From Streptosporangium subroseum (lineage in GTDB: Bacteria > Actinomycetota > Actinomycetes > Streptosporangiales > Streptosporangiaceae): a stretch of DNA of 64,000 nt. Position numbers and translations under genes: made by a program. The notes under the pieces are model-generated. The model made no database searches, was not told the origin of the DNA, and saw only the letters and a list, made by a program, of their open reading frames with translations. The stretch covers positions 1 through 64,000 of the forward strand of contig NZ_FZOD01000006.1 in assembly GCF_900188345.1 (NCBI RefSeq), read 5' to 3'. This document shows, piece after piece, positions 43,034 through 51,797 of this stretch (the stretch's first letter is position 1; each line of letters opens with the position of its first letter).

Positions 43034-44239
43034 TCATCGCAGGGCCGGTGCGAGGTCGGGGAGTGCGTCGACGACCTCCTGTCGGCGTAGGCGGGTCTGT
43101 TTGGGCATGTTCCAGCCGAGTACGCCGGTGACCCTGCCGTCGTGGCGGTAGAGAGCGACGAAGCGGCGGCTCGCCAGGTCGCCGTCGGTGACGGTCACCT
43201 CGGCGCCGGCGGGCAGCACCCCGTGCACCTGGATCCTGGCGTCGAACTGGTCGGTCCAGAAGTAGGGCACGGGCCTGTAGGGCTGGTCGTCGCCGAGGAT
43301 GTTGGCCGCGACGGTGTCGGCCTGTTCCATGGCGTTGGTCCGGTTCTCCAGCCGCAGCGAGACGCCGAGCCGGTCGTGATGCCAGCGGGCCACGTCGCCG
43401 ACCGCGTAGATCCCCTCCGCCGCGCGGCAGCGGGAGTCGCACACCAGCCCGTTGTCCGTCCGCAGGCCGCTGCTCGCGAGCCATCCGGTCGCCGGGTCGG
43501 CCCCGATCGCCACCACGACCACGTCGGCCGGCAGCACTTCGCCGGTGTCCAGACATACGCCCGTGACCTTCCCGCGATGGCCGGACAGTCGGCTGACTCC
43601 GGCGCCGAGCCGCAGGCGGACCCCGCGCTCGGTGTGCAGTTCGGCGAGCAGTCCCGCGACCAAGGGCCCGACCTGGCTCGTCATGGGGGCCGGCTGAGGG
43701 CCGGCCATGGTGACCTCGAGACCCATGCCGTGCGCGGTGGCGGCGATTTCGGCTCCGAGCACGCCCTCCCCGACGACCACGAGCCGCGAGGAGGCCAGCA
43801 GATCGGCCCGCAGCGCCAGCGCGTCGTCGAGGGTGCGTAGCACGTGGACCCCGGCCAGATCCGCCTGGCCGGGAAGCGTCCGGGGGCGCAGTCCCGTGGC
43901 GACGACCACGGCGTCGGCCCGCAGGGCGCGCCCGGACGCGGTGTGGACGGTGCGTGCGGCCGGGTCCAGGCCGACGGCCGGATCGGCGAGGACAAACTCG
44001 GCGTCCAGGGCGGACAGGGCCGCTTGCGGTCGTAGGTGAGCCCGTTCGGGGTCCCAGGCGCCGGAGAGGACCTGTTTGGACAGTGGCGGCCGATCGTAGG
44101 GCAGGTGTGGCTCGGCGCCGAGCACGGTCAGGCCGCCCCGGTAGCCCTTGCGCCGCAACGCCTCCGCGGTGGCGAGTCCCGCGGCGGAGGCGCCGACCAC
44201 CAGAACGCCACAGCCGTCCTCGTTCGCGATGACGTTCAT
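43034..44239 (-). CDS. Rubredoxin/ferredoxin reductase-type FAD oxidoreductase
   Basis: 401 residues from ATG 44239, with GAGGAGGAG upstream. FAD motif GVLVVGASAAGLATAEALRR near residue 11, NAD motif LVVVGEGVLGAEIAATAHGMG, and second FAD contact GIYAVGDVARWH; the C-terminal domain (PVPYFWTDQFDARIQVHG) is that of putidaredoxin-reductase-like proteins. Supplies NADH electrons to the ferredoxin. A 151-bp gap with no gene separates it from the P450. Confidence 0.93.
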   Translation of the reverse strand: MNVIANEDGCGVLVVGASAAGLATAEALRRKGYRGGLTVLGAEPHLPYDRPPLSKQVLSGAWDPERAHLRPQAALSALDAEFVLADPAVGLDPAARTVHTASGRALRADAVVVATGLRPRTLPGQADLAGVHVLRTLDDALALRADLLASSRLVVVGEGVLGAEIAATAHGMGLEVTMAGPQPAPMTSQVGPLVAGLLAELHTERGVRLRLGAGVSRLSGHRGKVTGVCLDTGEVLPADVVVVAIGADPATGWLASSGLRTDNGLVCDSRCRAAEGIYAVGDVARWHHDRLGVSLRLENRTNAMEQADTVAANILGDDQPYRPVPYFWTDQFDARIQVHGVLPAGAEVTVTDGDLASRRFVALYRHDGRVTGVLGWNMPKQTRLRRQEVVDALPDLAPALR

Positions 44240-44303
44240 CGTCAGCTCCTCCTCTGCCTGCGATTCGCCGCGCCGCAACGGGTCCGCCGCGGCTCCGTCC
44301 CGG

Positions 44304-44948
44304 TCAGGACACGACCGGTGCCAGCCACAGCCCGACGAGCGCGTCGATCAGTCCGTTCGCGGCGCCGTGCCAGCTGGAACGGGGGGTGGGGGTGCCGTCG
44401 GCGAGAGCGCGCTCGCGCTCGGCGCACATGTGCACCATGAGCTGACGGGCCATGTCCTCGCGCTCGGCGCGCACCTCGGCCGGCAGCGAGGGAAGGCACC
44501 GGTTCAGCCCGTCGATGATCTGTTGCAGCGAGGGTGAGGTGAGAGACTCCTCGACCATGATCTCGCGGAGTGCAGGATCGGTCATCGCCTGGGCGCCGAA
44601 CCGGGCGAACCACGTGGGATTGCCCAGGGCGGCCAGATGATCGGTCACCGGGCGCACCAGGCAGCTCACCCAGTCCCGTACATCGGCGGGCTCGCCGATC
44701 TCGGCCACCATCCGCAGGCGCAGCCGCTCGATCTGCTTGGCGTGTTTACGCGCGATCGCGCGTACGAGATCGGCTTTGGTGCCGAAGTGGTAGCCGACCG
44801 CGGTGTTGTTGCCCTGCCCCGCGGCTTCGCTGACCTGACGGTTGGACACGGCGAACACCCCGTGCTCGGCGAACAACCGCTCCGCCGCCACCAGGATCAG
44901 CTCCCGCGTCGCACTGACCTGCTCTGCTCGGACGGTCTTGCCGGTCAT
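44304..44948 (-). CDS. TetR/AcrR family transcriptional regulator
   Basis: 214 residues from ATG 44948 (GTG 44957 is in frame). HTH region GVFAVSNRQVSEAAGQGNNTAVGYHFGTKADLVRAI; the GNNTAVGYHF recognition helix defines a subgroup often linked to P450 or exporter genes. Heads the P450 cluster (65 bp before the reductase gene) and faces the MFS exporter across a palindrome, so it probably controls both. Confidence 0.88.
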   Translation of the reverse strand: MTGKTVRAEQVSATRELILVAAERLFAEHGVFAVSNRQVSEAAGQGNNTAVGYHFGTKADLVRAIARKHAKQIERLRLRMVAEIGEPADVRDWVSCLVRPVTDHLAALGNPTWFARFGAQAMTDPALREIMVEESLTSPSLQQIIDGLNRCLPSLPAEVRAEREDMARQLMVHMCAERERALADGTPTPRSSWHGAANGLIDALVGLWLAPVVS

Positions 44949-45055
44949 GGTCACCACCGCGCCGGAACTTCGCGCGACCCGCCGTCACATCGGCTCACCA
45001 CGGCCTCCTCGAAAACCGACCTCCAATTCATGATCAGTTAACCCGGCCTGTTAGC

Positions 45056-45077
45056 TTAAGTCAAGCGACTGATTTAA
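45056..45077. promoter_or_regulatory. Candidate TetR operator upstream of the MFS exporter
   Basis: A 22-bp imperfect palindrome of form TTAA-N-TCA-NN-CG-NN-TGA-N-TTAA, 16 of 22 positions symmetric, 50 bp before the exporter start. A second weaker one, TAAC-N7-GTTA, lies just upstream. Confidence 0.55.
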
Positions 45078-45127
45078 AATCTACCAAGTCGCGTACTTCC
45101 GCAACTGCCAAAAACGGAGACTTTGCC

Positions 45128-46594
45128 ATGCCCCATGTCCCTGAACCTGTAGGGGCATCCGCCCCCCCGCGACCGAATGCCATCGTGATGGTGCTGGCCT
45201 TCTCCGGGATCGTGGTCTCGCTGATGCAGACCCTGGTGATCCCGCTGATCCCCCAACTTCCCACGCTCCTGAACGCCAAGGCGTCCGACACCATCTGGGC
45301 GATCACCGCCACGCTGCTCGCGGGCGCCGTCGCGACGCCGGTCGTGGGACGACTTGGAGACATGTACGGCAAGCGGCGCATGCTCCTGGTCAGCATTGCC
45401 CTGCTGGTTGTCGGTTCGGTCATCGCCGGCCTCAGCAGCACATTGACGCCCATGGTCATCGGACGGGCCCTTCAGGGTCTGGCAGCCGGTGTCATCCCGC
45501 TGGGCATCAGCATCATGCGCGACGAACTGCCGAGCGAACGGCTCGGCTCGGCGACCGCGCTGATCAGCGCCTCGCTGGGCGTGGGCGGCGCACTCGGGCT
45601 GCCCGCGGCCGCCTTCCTCGCCGAACACGCCGACTGGCACGTGCTGTTCTGGGTGGCGGCGGGTCTCGGCGCCCTCGCCGGCGTACTCGTGCTGACGCTC
45701 GTGCCGGAGTCCTCGGTCCGCTCCGGAGGACGCTTCGACCTGCCGGGTGCGGCCGGACTGTCGGCCGCGCTGCTCTGCCTGCTGCTGGCGATCTCCAACG
45801 GCGCCGGCTGGGGCTGGGGCAGCGCCCTCACGATCGGCCTGTTCGTCGCCTCGGCCGTCGTGCTGGTGCTGTGGGGCTGGTGGGAACTGCGCACCACTCA
45901 GCCGCTGGTGGACCTGCGCACCACCGCACGTCGCCAGGTGCTGTTCACCAACCTCGCGTCCGCCGTGTTCGGCTTCGCGATGTTCGCGATGTCCCTGGTG
46001 CTTCCGCAACTGTTGCAGCTGCCGAAGAGCACCGGCTACGGGCTGGGACAGTCGATGATGGTCATGGGCCTGGTGATGGCGCCCTCCGGCCTGGTGATGA
46101 TGGCCACGGCACCGCTGTCCGCGCTGATCTCGAGGGCCAGGGGCCCCAAGGTGACGCTGATGCTCGGCGCCGTCGTGGTCGCCGCCGGCTACGGCCTGGG
46201 CGTCGCGTTCATGTCCACCATCTGGCAGCTCGTGCTCGTCTCCGCCGTGATCGGGGCCGGCATCGGTTTCGCGTACGGAGCGATGCCCGCGCTCGTCATG
46301 GGAGCCGTGCCCGTGTCGGAGACCGCCGCCGCCAACAGCCTCAACACGCTGATGCGGTCCATCGGCACCTCGACCTCCAGCGCGGTGGCCGGTGTCGTCC
46401 TGGCCCAGATGACCATCACGCTCGGCCCCATCAGCGTCCCCTCCGCGGACGGCTTCCGCCTGGTCATGATCATCGGCTCGGGCGCCGCCCTCGTCGCCCT
46501 CGCCTTCGCGGCCTTCCTCCCCGGCCGACGCCCGATCGGCGCCATGCCGGCAACGCACACGGTCGCCGCGACACCCGTCGAAGTGGCTTCATAG
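45128..46594 (+). CDS. MFS exporter, DHA2 (14-TMS) family
   Basis: 488 residues with about 14 membrane segments from residue 19 on. Motif A is GRLGDMYGKRR between helices 2 and 3, and motif C-like glycines are in SASLGVGGALGLP. DHA2 proteins are proton-driven drug efflux pumps. Divergent from the P450-cluster TetR, so export of the P450 product or of the inducer is a reasonable inference. ATG 45128 is preceded by GGAG. It ends one base before the convergent YczE-like gene. Confidence 0.92.
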   Translation: MPHVPEPVGASAPPRPNAIVMVLAFSGIVVSLMQTLVIPLIPQLPTLLNAKASDTIWAITATLLAGAVATPVVGRLGDMYGKRRMLLVSIALLVVGSVIAGLSSTLTPMVIGRALQGLAAGVIPLGISIMRDELPSERLGSATALISASLGVGGALGLPAAAFLAEHADWHVLFWVAAGLGALAGVLVLTLVPESSVRSGGRFDLPGAAGLSAALLCLLLAISNGAGWGWGSALTIGLFVASAVVLVLWGWWELRTTQPLVDLRTTARRQVLFTNLASAVFGFAMFAMSLVLPQLLQLPKSTGYGLGQSMMVMGLVMAPSGLVMMATAPLSALISRARGPKVTLMLGAVVVAAGYGLGVAFMSTIWQLVLVSAVIGAGIGFAYGAMPALVMGAVPVSETAAANSLNTLMRSIGTSTSSAVAGVVLAQMTITLGPISVPSADGFRLVMIIGSGAALVALAFAAFLPGRRPIGAMPATHTVAATPVEVAS

Positions 46595-46595
46595 C

Positions 46596-47339
46596 CTAAG
46601 AACGGAGCGGGGGCGTGTACGGACCTCTGCGTGAGCAGCCCATATCGGCAGCGCTCCCGTAGGCGAACCAGGGCATGAAGAACTGGGCGGTCGGGCCGAC
46701 CGCGAGTGCGTACAGCACGGTGCCGCCGCCCACGCTCCCACCGAGCAGCCAGCCCGCGGCGAGCACGGTGATCTCGATCAGGGTGCGGACCAGCCGGATG
46801 GAACGCCCGGTCGCGGCGGACGCCCCGGTCATCAGCCCGTCCCGGGGCCCGGGTCCGAAACGCGCACCGACGTAGACGGCGACAGACAATCCATTGAGGA
46901 GGACACCGCCGGCGAGCAGGCAGACCCGGGCGGGGAGCCCGAGGTGCTGGGGGATGAGCAGGAGACCGAGGTCGGATGAGTACGCCAGGACGATGATGTT
47001 GGCGACGGTGCCGAACCTCGGTCTCTGCTTGAGGGGGATCCACAACAGCAGCACGAGAACACCCAGGACGGCGCTGATCGTGCCGAAGCTCAGGGAGGTG
47101 CGGTTCGCCAGTCCTTCGTACAGGACGCTCCAGGGGTTGACGCCCAGCGAGGCCCGGACCATGAGCGAGAGGCTGAATCCGTACAGGGCGAGGCCGATGA
47201 ACAGTTGGGGCAGGCGTCGCAGCGGACGCTCACCGAGAGAGACATAGGCAAGTGGGGGCGGGCTCATTCGGGACCTGAGCGTGGTCGCGGTGCGATCCTC
47301 GTGATCGCCCTCGTAGGGGTCCGTGATGTCCTGTCGCAT
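46596..47339 (-). CDS. YczE/YitT-like integral membrane protein
   Basis: 247 residues from ATG 47339, with GGAGG 8 bp upstream. Five predicted membrane helices, opening LPQLFIGLALYGFSLSLMVRASLGVNPWSVLYEG, the conserved first block of the YczE family, and containing GPGPRDGLMTG. Function is unknown in the family. It is divergent from a MocR-type regulator, an arrangement known as yczE-yczR in several bacterial phyla, and shares ATTGGCC sites with it. Confidence 0.88.
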   Translation of the reverse strand: MRQDITDPYEGDHEDRTATTLRSRMSPPPLAYVSLGERPLRRLPQLFIGLALYGFSLSLMVRASLGVNPWSVLYEGLANRTSLSFGTISAVLGVLVLLLWIPLKQRPRFGTVANIIVLAYSSDLGLLLIPQHLGLPARVCLLAGGVLLNGLSVAVYVGARFGPGPRDGLMTGASAATGRSIRLVRTLIEITVLAAGWLLGGSVGGGTVLYALAVGPTAQFFMPWFAYGSAADMGCSRRGPYTPPLRS

Positions 47340-47375
47340 GCTGGTTGCCTCCACAGTGTGCTCGTGCGCCTTCAA

Positions 47376-47426
47376 GGCCAATGGAGACGAGTCTGTACAG
47401 TGATTGGCCCAGGTAACATGGCCAAT
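47376..47426. promoter_or_regulatory. MocR (YczR-like) binding sites
   Basis: GGCCAAT (47376-47382), ATTGGCC (47403-47409) and GGCCAAT (47420-47426). The last two form a perfect inverted repeat with a 10-bp spacer. TACAGT (47396-47401) between them is a plausible -10. Located in the gap of the divergent pair. Confidence 0.65.
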
Positions 47427-47440
47427 CTCAGGGGAGTGGT

Positions 47441-48928
47441 ATGGCCGACTCGAATCCGTCCCCGCGTGCGGACAGGGTGGGGCGCACCGACCGGACTCTG
47501 GGGAGCCGACAGCTCGCCGCCATGTTGCCCGACCCGGCCGGAGCGAGGCCCGCCTACCGCCACCTGGCCCAGGCGATCAGCGAGCTGATCCTGGACGGAC
47601 GCATCGCGCTGCACGTCAAACTCCCCGCCGAGCGTGAACTGGCCACCGCTCTGAGCACCAGCAGGGCCACCATCACCGCCGTGTACGACCTACTGCGAGA
47701 GAGCGGCTACGCGCACAGCCGCCAGGGCTCCGGCACCTGGACGGCCCTGCCCGAGGGCCGTACACCCCGCGGCGTCACACGACTCCTCGGGCCCCAGGAC
47801 ACCGCGATCGACCTGGCCAGGGCCGCCCCCGGACTGCCGGAGCAGACGCTCATCGACGCTCTCGTCCAGGTCACCCCTCAACTGGCCGAGCACGCGCACA
47901 CTCCCGGCTATCACCCCTATGGCCTGCCGGAACTACGCGCCGCCATCGCCGGGCGTTTCACCCAGCGGGGCCTGGCCACCGTGCCCGAACAGATCCTGGT
48001 GACCTCCGGCGCCCAGCACGCACTCACGCTCGTCATGGGACTGCTGTTCCGCCCCGGCGACCGGGTCATGGTCGAGAATCCCTCTTACCCGAACGCTCTG
48101 GAGGCCATGCGCCGCGCCCGGCTGCGCACCGTGTCGGTCCCCGTGACCGATACCGGCTGGGATATCGAGATCATCGAATCGACCTTGCGTCAGGCGGTGC
48201 CCCAGCTGGCCTACCTGATGCCCGACTTCCACAATCCGACCGGCTGCCTCATGCCCGAGCACGAGCGCGTCCGCATCCTGCGTGCCGCTCAGCGCTCCGG
48301 TGCCTGGCTGGTCATCGACGAGACCCTGGCCGACCTCGCCCTCGACGTCCCCGCCCCGCCGCCCTTCGCCTCCCACGCCGCGCCCGGTGGAACCGGCCAG
48401 GTCATCACCATCGGCTCGATGAGCAAGACCCACTGGGGCGGCCTGCGCATCGGCTGGCTACGCGCCCCCGCGCGGCTCGTCACCGAACTGGCCGGTCAGC
48501 GGGTCGCCACCGATATGGGCGGCTCGGTCCTGGACCAACTCCTGGCCCTCGCCCTGCTGGCTCGGTCCGGGGAACTACTGCCTCCCCGCCTGGAACAGAT
48601 GCGCCTGCAGCGCGCGGCCCTGGCCGAGGCCTTGACCGAGCACATCCCGCGGTGGACCTGGCAACCGCCGCCCGGCGGTCTGTCGCTCTGGGTCGACCTG
48701 GGCGAGCCCGTCGCCTCGGCACTGGCCGAGCGGGCGATGGACTACGGAGTGCGGATCGAGAGCGGCGCCTACTTCGCCACCGACCCTGGCATTTTCGAAC
48801 AACGCCTCCGCATCCCCTACACGACACCTCCGGATACCCTGCGCGAGGCCGTACGCCGCATCGCCACCGCCCTCGCCGATGGCCTCTCGCCTTCGTCCAC
48901 TACCCGACGACCGCACTGGGTCGCCTGA
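47441..48928 (+). CDS. MocR-family (GntR/aminotransferase fusion) regulator, YczR-like
   Basis: 495 residues. The GntR winged helix is at about 45-115 (YRHLAQAISELILDGRIALHVKLPAERELATALSTSRATITAVYDLL), then a linker and a fold-type I aminotransferase domain with NPSYPNALEAMRRA, a FHNPTG substrate loop and the PLP lysine Lys329 in GSMSKTHWGG. Binds PLP to sense a ligand and activates or represses the divergent yczE-like gene. Full length for the family. Confidence 0.92.
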   Translation: MADSNPSPRADRVGRTDRTLGSRQLAAMLPDPAGARPAYRHLAQAISELILDGRIALHVKLPAERELATALSTSRATITAVYDLLRESGYAHSRQGSGTWTALPEGRTPRGVTRLLGPQDTAIDLARAAPGLPEQTLIDALVQVTPQLAEHAHTPGYHPYGLPELRAAIAGRFTQRGLATVPEQILVTSGAQHALTLVMGLLFRPGDRVMVENPSYPNALEAMRRARLRTVSVPVTDTGWDIEIIESTLRQAVPQLAYLMPDFHNPTGCLMPEHERVRILRAAQRSGAWLVIDETLADLALDVPAPPPFASHAAPGGTGQVITIGSMSKTHWGGLRIGWLRAPARLVTELAGQRVATDMGGSVLDQLLALALLARSGELLPPRLEQMRLQRAALAEALTEHIPRWTWQPPPGGLSLWVDLGEPVASALAERAMDYGVRIESGAYFATDPGIFEQRLRIPYTTPPDTLREAVRRIATALADGLSPSSTTRRPHWVA

Positions 48929-48944
48929 GAGGGGCCCGCCTGTG

Positions 48945-49526
48945 TCACGCGGACCAGTGGGGGTCGCGGCCCAGGAGACCGAGGACGCGATGCTGGAGTG
49001 GGGCGTCGTGGAGAACCTCGACCTCGGGGCCGAAGACGACGATGCCGGGACCGAAGGCGCCGGGGATGCGCATCTCGTCGGGGATCTGCTGGACGCCGGG
49101 CCAGATCGCGACGATCTCGGCCGGGTCGATCGTGTCGTCCTGGCCCGTGGCACGGGCCAGGTCCCAGCCGTGAACCACCATGTCGGCGCTGACGACCTGG
49201 TCGATGTGCTGCTCGACGGAGAGCCTCCCCGCCGGGGTGGCGACCTCGCTCGCGGCGGTGGCCGGGTCGTCGAGCAGAGCCTCGATGTCGGCACGTGCCG
49301 AGGCGAAGGCGGCGAGCGGGTCCTCCTCGACGGATGGCGCGCGGCTGAGCGACCTGCCGAGAGGACCGAGCATCGCACCGTGCATGTCGACGATGTGGCC
49401 GACGACGTCCTTGGCCGTCCACTCCTCGCAGGGTGACGGGTTGGACCACCGGCCGGGCCTGACGGCGGCGATCTTGGCCGCGAAGATATCGGCGCGAACC
49501 CGGTAGCGGGCGGCGATCTCGTTCAT
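48945..49526 (-). CDS. TIGR03086-type DinB-like metal-binding protein
   Basis: 193 residues from ATG 49526, with GGAG 4 bp upstream. N-terminal mycothiol-dependent maleylpyruvate isomerase-like four-helix domain: WTAKDVVGHIVDMHGAML and SADMVVHGWDLARATG supply the histidines of a DinB metal site. Members are probably mycothiol-dependent enzymes in actinobacteria. Convergent with the MocR gene. Confidence 0.85.
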   Translation of the reverse strand: MNEIAARYRVRADIFAAKIAAVRPGRWSNPSPCEEWTAKDVVGHIVDMHGAMLGPLGRSLSRAPSVEEDPLAAFASARADIEALLDDPATAASEVATPAGRLSVEQHIDQVVSADMVVHGWDLARATGQDDTIDPAEIVAIWPGVQQIPDEMRIPGAFGPGIVVFGPEVEVLHDAPLQHRVLGLLGRDPHWSA

Positions 49527-49746
49527 GGCGCTCCACTTCTCCTGGACCTCGCCGGGGACGCTACAGCAGGCGTACGACAAGATCCGTCTGCCTGATGGCC
49601 GCGCGGCGGTTGCCGCATGCCCGCCAGGGCCGGGAAGGCCGGCGTTCCGCCGCTGATTTCGGGGCGATCCACCGCGCGAGGTGCGGGTTGCCGGTTCTGC
49701 CGGTCATCGTCGTCTCGCCCTCTCCGACTCGCGGTCACGGAACGGC

Positions 49747-50658
49747 CTAGCGGCCCTTCCCGTCCGTAGCGTGATCGTCCTGCCGGTCGGCGGTGTGGGC
49801 GGACCACTGGAGGAGGAAGCGCAATGCCTCCTGGGAGGGGGAGCCGGGCGGGGCGGTGTAGGCCACCAGGTGCTGGTCGGGCTGCATGTCGACGGACATC
49901 TGCTGGACGTCCAGCGTGAGGGGACCCACCACGGGGTGGCGGTAGGTCTTGCTGAGCTGCCGGGGCCCGCGCACCTGATGGCTTCCCCACCAGGCCCTGA
50001 AGTCAGGATCCCGTACGCTCAGCTCGCCCACCAGCGCGGTCAGGGCCGGGTCGCCGGGGTTGCGGCCGGCCTCCATCCGCAGGACCGCCACGCACTCGCG
50101 CGCGGCGCGCGGCCAGTCCGCGTACAGGGCTCGGTAGGCGTCGTCGAGGAAGGTCAGCCGGATCAGGTTGCGCTCGCCCGGGGGCAGCGCACTGAAATCG
50201 ATCAGCAGGGCGACCGCCGCGGCGTTCCAGGCCAGCACGTCCTGGCGGCGGTTCAGGAGCAGCGCGGGGATGCCGTGCATGCCGTCGAGCAGCTGCCGCA
50301 GCTGCTGGTCGACCTGCTGCCTGGCCGGCTGCCGCGCGGGGGCGGCCTGCGTGACGTCGGCCACGGTGAAGAGGTACGCGCGCTCGTCCGGGGCGAGTTC
50401 CAGCGCGTCCGCGAGCGCGTCGAGGACCGGGCGGGACACCCGGCGGGTCCGGCCCTGCTCCAGCCGTACGACGTAGTCGGGGCTCACGTGCGCGAGCTGG
50501 GCCAGCTCCTCCCGGCGCAGACCAGGCACCCGGCGCAGGCGGCCGTCGTCCGGCAGGCCCGACCGGTGCGGGTCGAGGGCGGCGCGGCGGGCGCGCAGGA
50601 AGTCGCCCAGCTCATTGCCGCCGGAGGGGCCGCCGGAGGGGCTGCCACGGTGTTCCAT
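49747..50658 (-). CDS. MmyB-like XRE family transcriptional regulator
   Basis: 303 residues. HTH in VPGLRREELAQLAHVSPDYVVRLEQGRTRRVS, followed by the MmyB ligand-binding domain (IPALLLNRRQDVLAWNAAAVALL ... VGPLTLDVQQMSVDM). Related to the regulator at 38.2-39.0 kb and preceded by the same 12-bp motif at the same 28-bp distance. Divergent from a dienelactone-hydrolase-like gene, the expected target. Confidence 0.88.
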   Translation of the reverse strand: MEHRGSPSGGPSGGNELGDFLRARRAALDPHRSGLPDDGRLRRVPGLRREELAQLAHVSPDYVVRLEQGRTRRVSRPVLDALADALELAPDERAYLFTVADVTQAAPARQPARQQVDQQLRQLLDGMHGIPALLLNRRQDVLAWNAAAVALLIDFSALPPGERNLIRLTFLDDAYRALYADWPRAARECVAVLRMEAGRNPGDPALTALVGELSVRDPDFRAWWGSHQVRGPRQLSKTYRHPVVGPLTLDVQQMSVDMQPDQHLVAYTAPPGSPSQEALRFLLQWSAHTADRQDDHATDGKGR

Positions 50659-50685
50659 GGTTCCAGTGTGCGCCCGGCCGCGGCC

Positions 50686-50697
50686 ACGTGCCTGGTA
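50686..50697. promoter_or_regulatory. Shared MmyB-type motif ACGTGCCTGGTA (locus 2)
   Basis: Identical 12-mer to 39061-39072, also beginning 28 bp upstream of the MmyB-like start codon. Lies 141 bp before the divergent hydrolase. Confidence 0.65.
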
Positions 50698-50837
50698 CTG
50701 GTCCGCATAGGCGGCACCTTCCCTGGCACCCCGTACCGGACGGCGCGAGGGTGGTGCGTGCGGCCGGAGGATCCAGGCGGCCGCCGGAGCTCGTACGTCC
50801 GCGAGCCCCGTCCCTTCACACGGCTGAGAGCACCACC

Positions 50838-51797
50838 ATGAGAACAGACGTCACCTTTCCCAGCGCCGGCCTGAAGATCGCCGGACACCTCTACGCGCCC
50901 GACGACGAGGCCGGCGGCCGCCGCCCCGCCATCGTCGTCGGACATCCCATGAGCGGGGTGAAGGAGCAGACCGCGGGCGTCTACGCCGAACGCCTGGCGC
51001 GCGCGGGCTTCGTCGCCCTGGCCTTCGACGCCGCCTACCAGGGGGAGAGCGAGGGGGAGCCGCACCTGCTCGAGGATCCGTCCCATCGCGTCGAGGACAT
51101 CAAGGCCGCCGTCACGTTCCTGAGCCTCCGGGAGGAGGTGGACGCCGAGCGCATCGGCGCGCTCGGCATCTGCGCCTCGGGCGGCTACGTCACGCCCGCC
51201 GCGGCGACCGATCACCGGATCAAGGCCGTCGCGACGGTCAGCGCCGTGGACACCGGCAGCCTGTTCCGTGAGGGCATCGGTCGCGAGCAGAGCCCGGAGA
51301 TCCTTCAGGGCATGCTCGCCGCGGCCGGCGTCGCGCGCGTCGAGGAGGCGCGGGGCGGGCCCGCGCGTCCGCAGCGGATCCACCCGGATACCGAGGAGGA
51401 GGCCAGGAAGCTCGGGCAGCACACCTACGACGGCTGGGAGTACTACCGCACCCCGCGCGGCCACCACCCCCGGTCGGAGAACCGGTTCGTGTTCCGCAGC
51501 ATCGACCTGATCGCGCAGTTCTCCGCCTTCGACCTGGTCCACCTCATCTCCCCCCGCCCGCTGCTGATGATCGCCGGCACCGAGGCGGCCACCGCCTACC
51601 TCAGCCGCGAGGCGATCGAGAAGGCCCGGGAGCCCAAGGAACTCTTCTGGATCGACGGCGCCACCCACGTCGATCTGTACGACAGGGAGGAATACCTGCC
51701 GACCGCGGTCGTGAAGCTGGCCGGCTTCTTCGGAGCCCATTTGAGCGGCGCGCCGGAGCCGGACGACCGCCACGGGGACGGGGAGACTCAGAGGTGA
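50838..51797 (+). CDS. Dienelactone-hydrolase-like alpha/beta hydrolase (YcjY type)
   Basis: 319 residues from ATG 50838. Motifs: PAIVVGHPMSGVKEQT, LAFDAAYQGES, nucleophile elbow LGICASGGYV with a Cys in the nucleophile position as in dienelactone hydrolases, and catalytic His in GATHVDLYD. Cytoplasmic. Divergent from an MmyB-like regulator. Its 3' end overlaps the convergent lipoprotein gene by 10 bp. Confidence 0.88.
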   Translation: MRTDVTFPSAGLKIAGHLYAPDDEAGGRRPAIVVGHPMSGVKEQTAGVYAERLARAGFVALAFDAAYQGESEGEPHLLEDPSHRVEDIKAAVTFLSLREEVDAERIGALGICASGGYVTPAAATDHRIKAVATVSAVDTGSLFREGIGREQSPEILQGMLAAAGVARVEEARGGPARPQRIHPDTEEEARKLGQHTYDGWEYYRTPRGHHPRSENRFVFRSIDLIAQFSAFDLVHLISPRPLLMIAGTEAATAYLSREAIEKAREPKELFWIDGATHVDLYDREEYLPTAVVKLAGFFGAHLSGAPEPDDRHGDGETQR

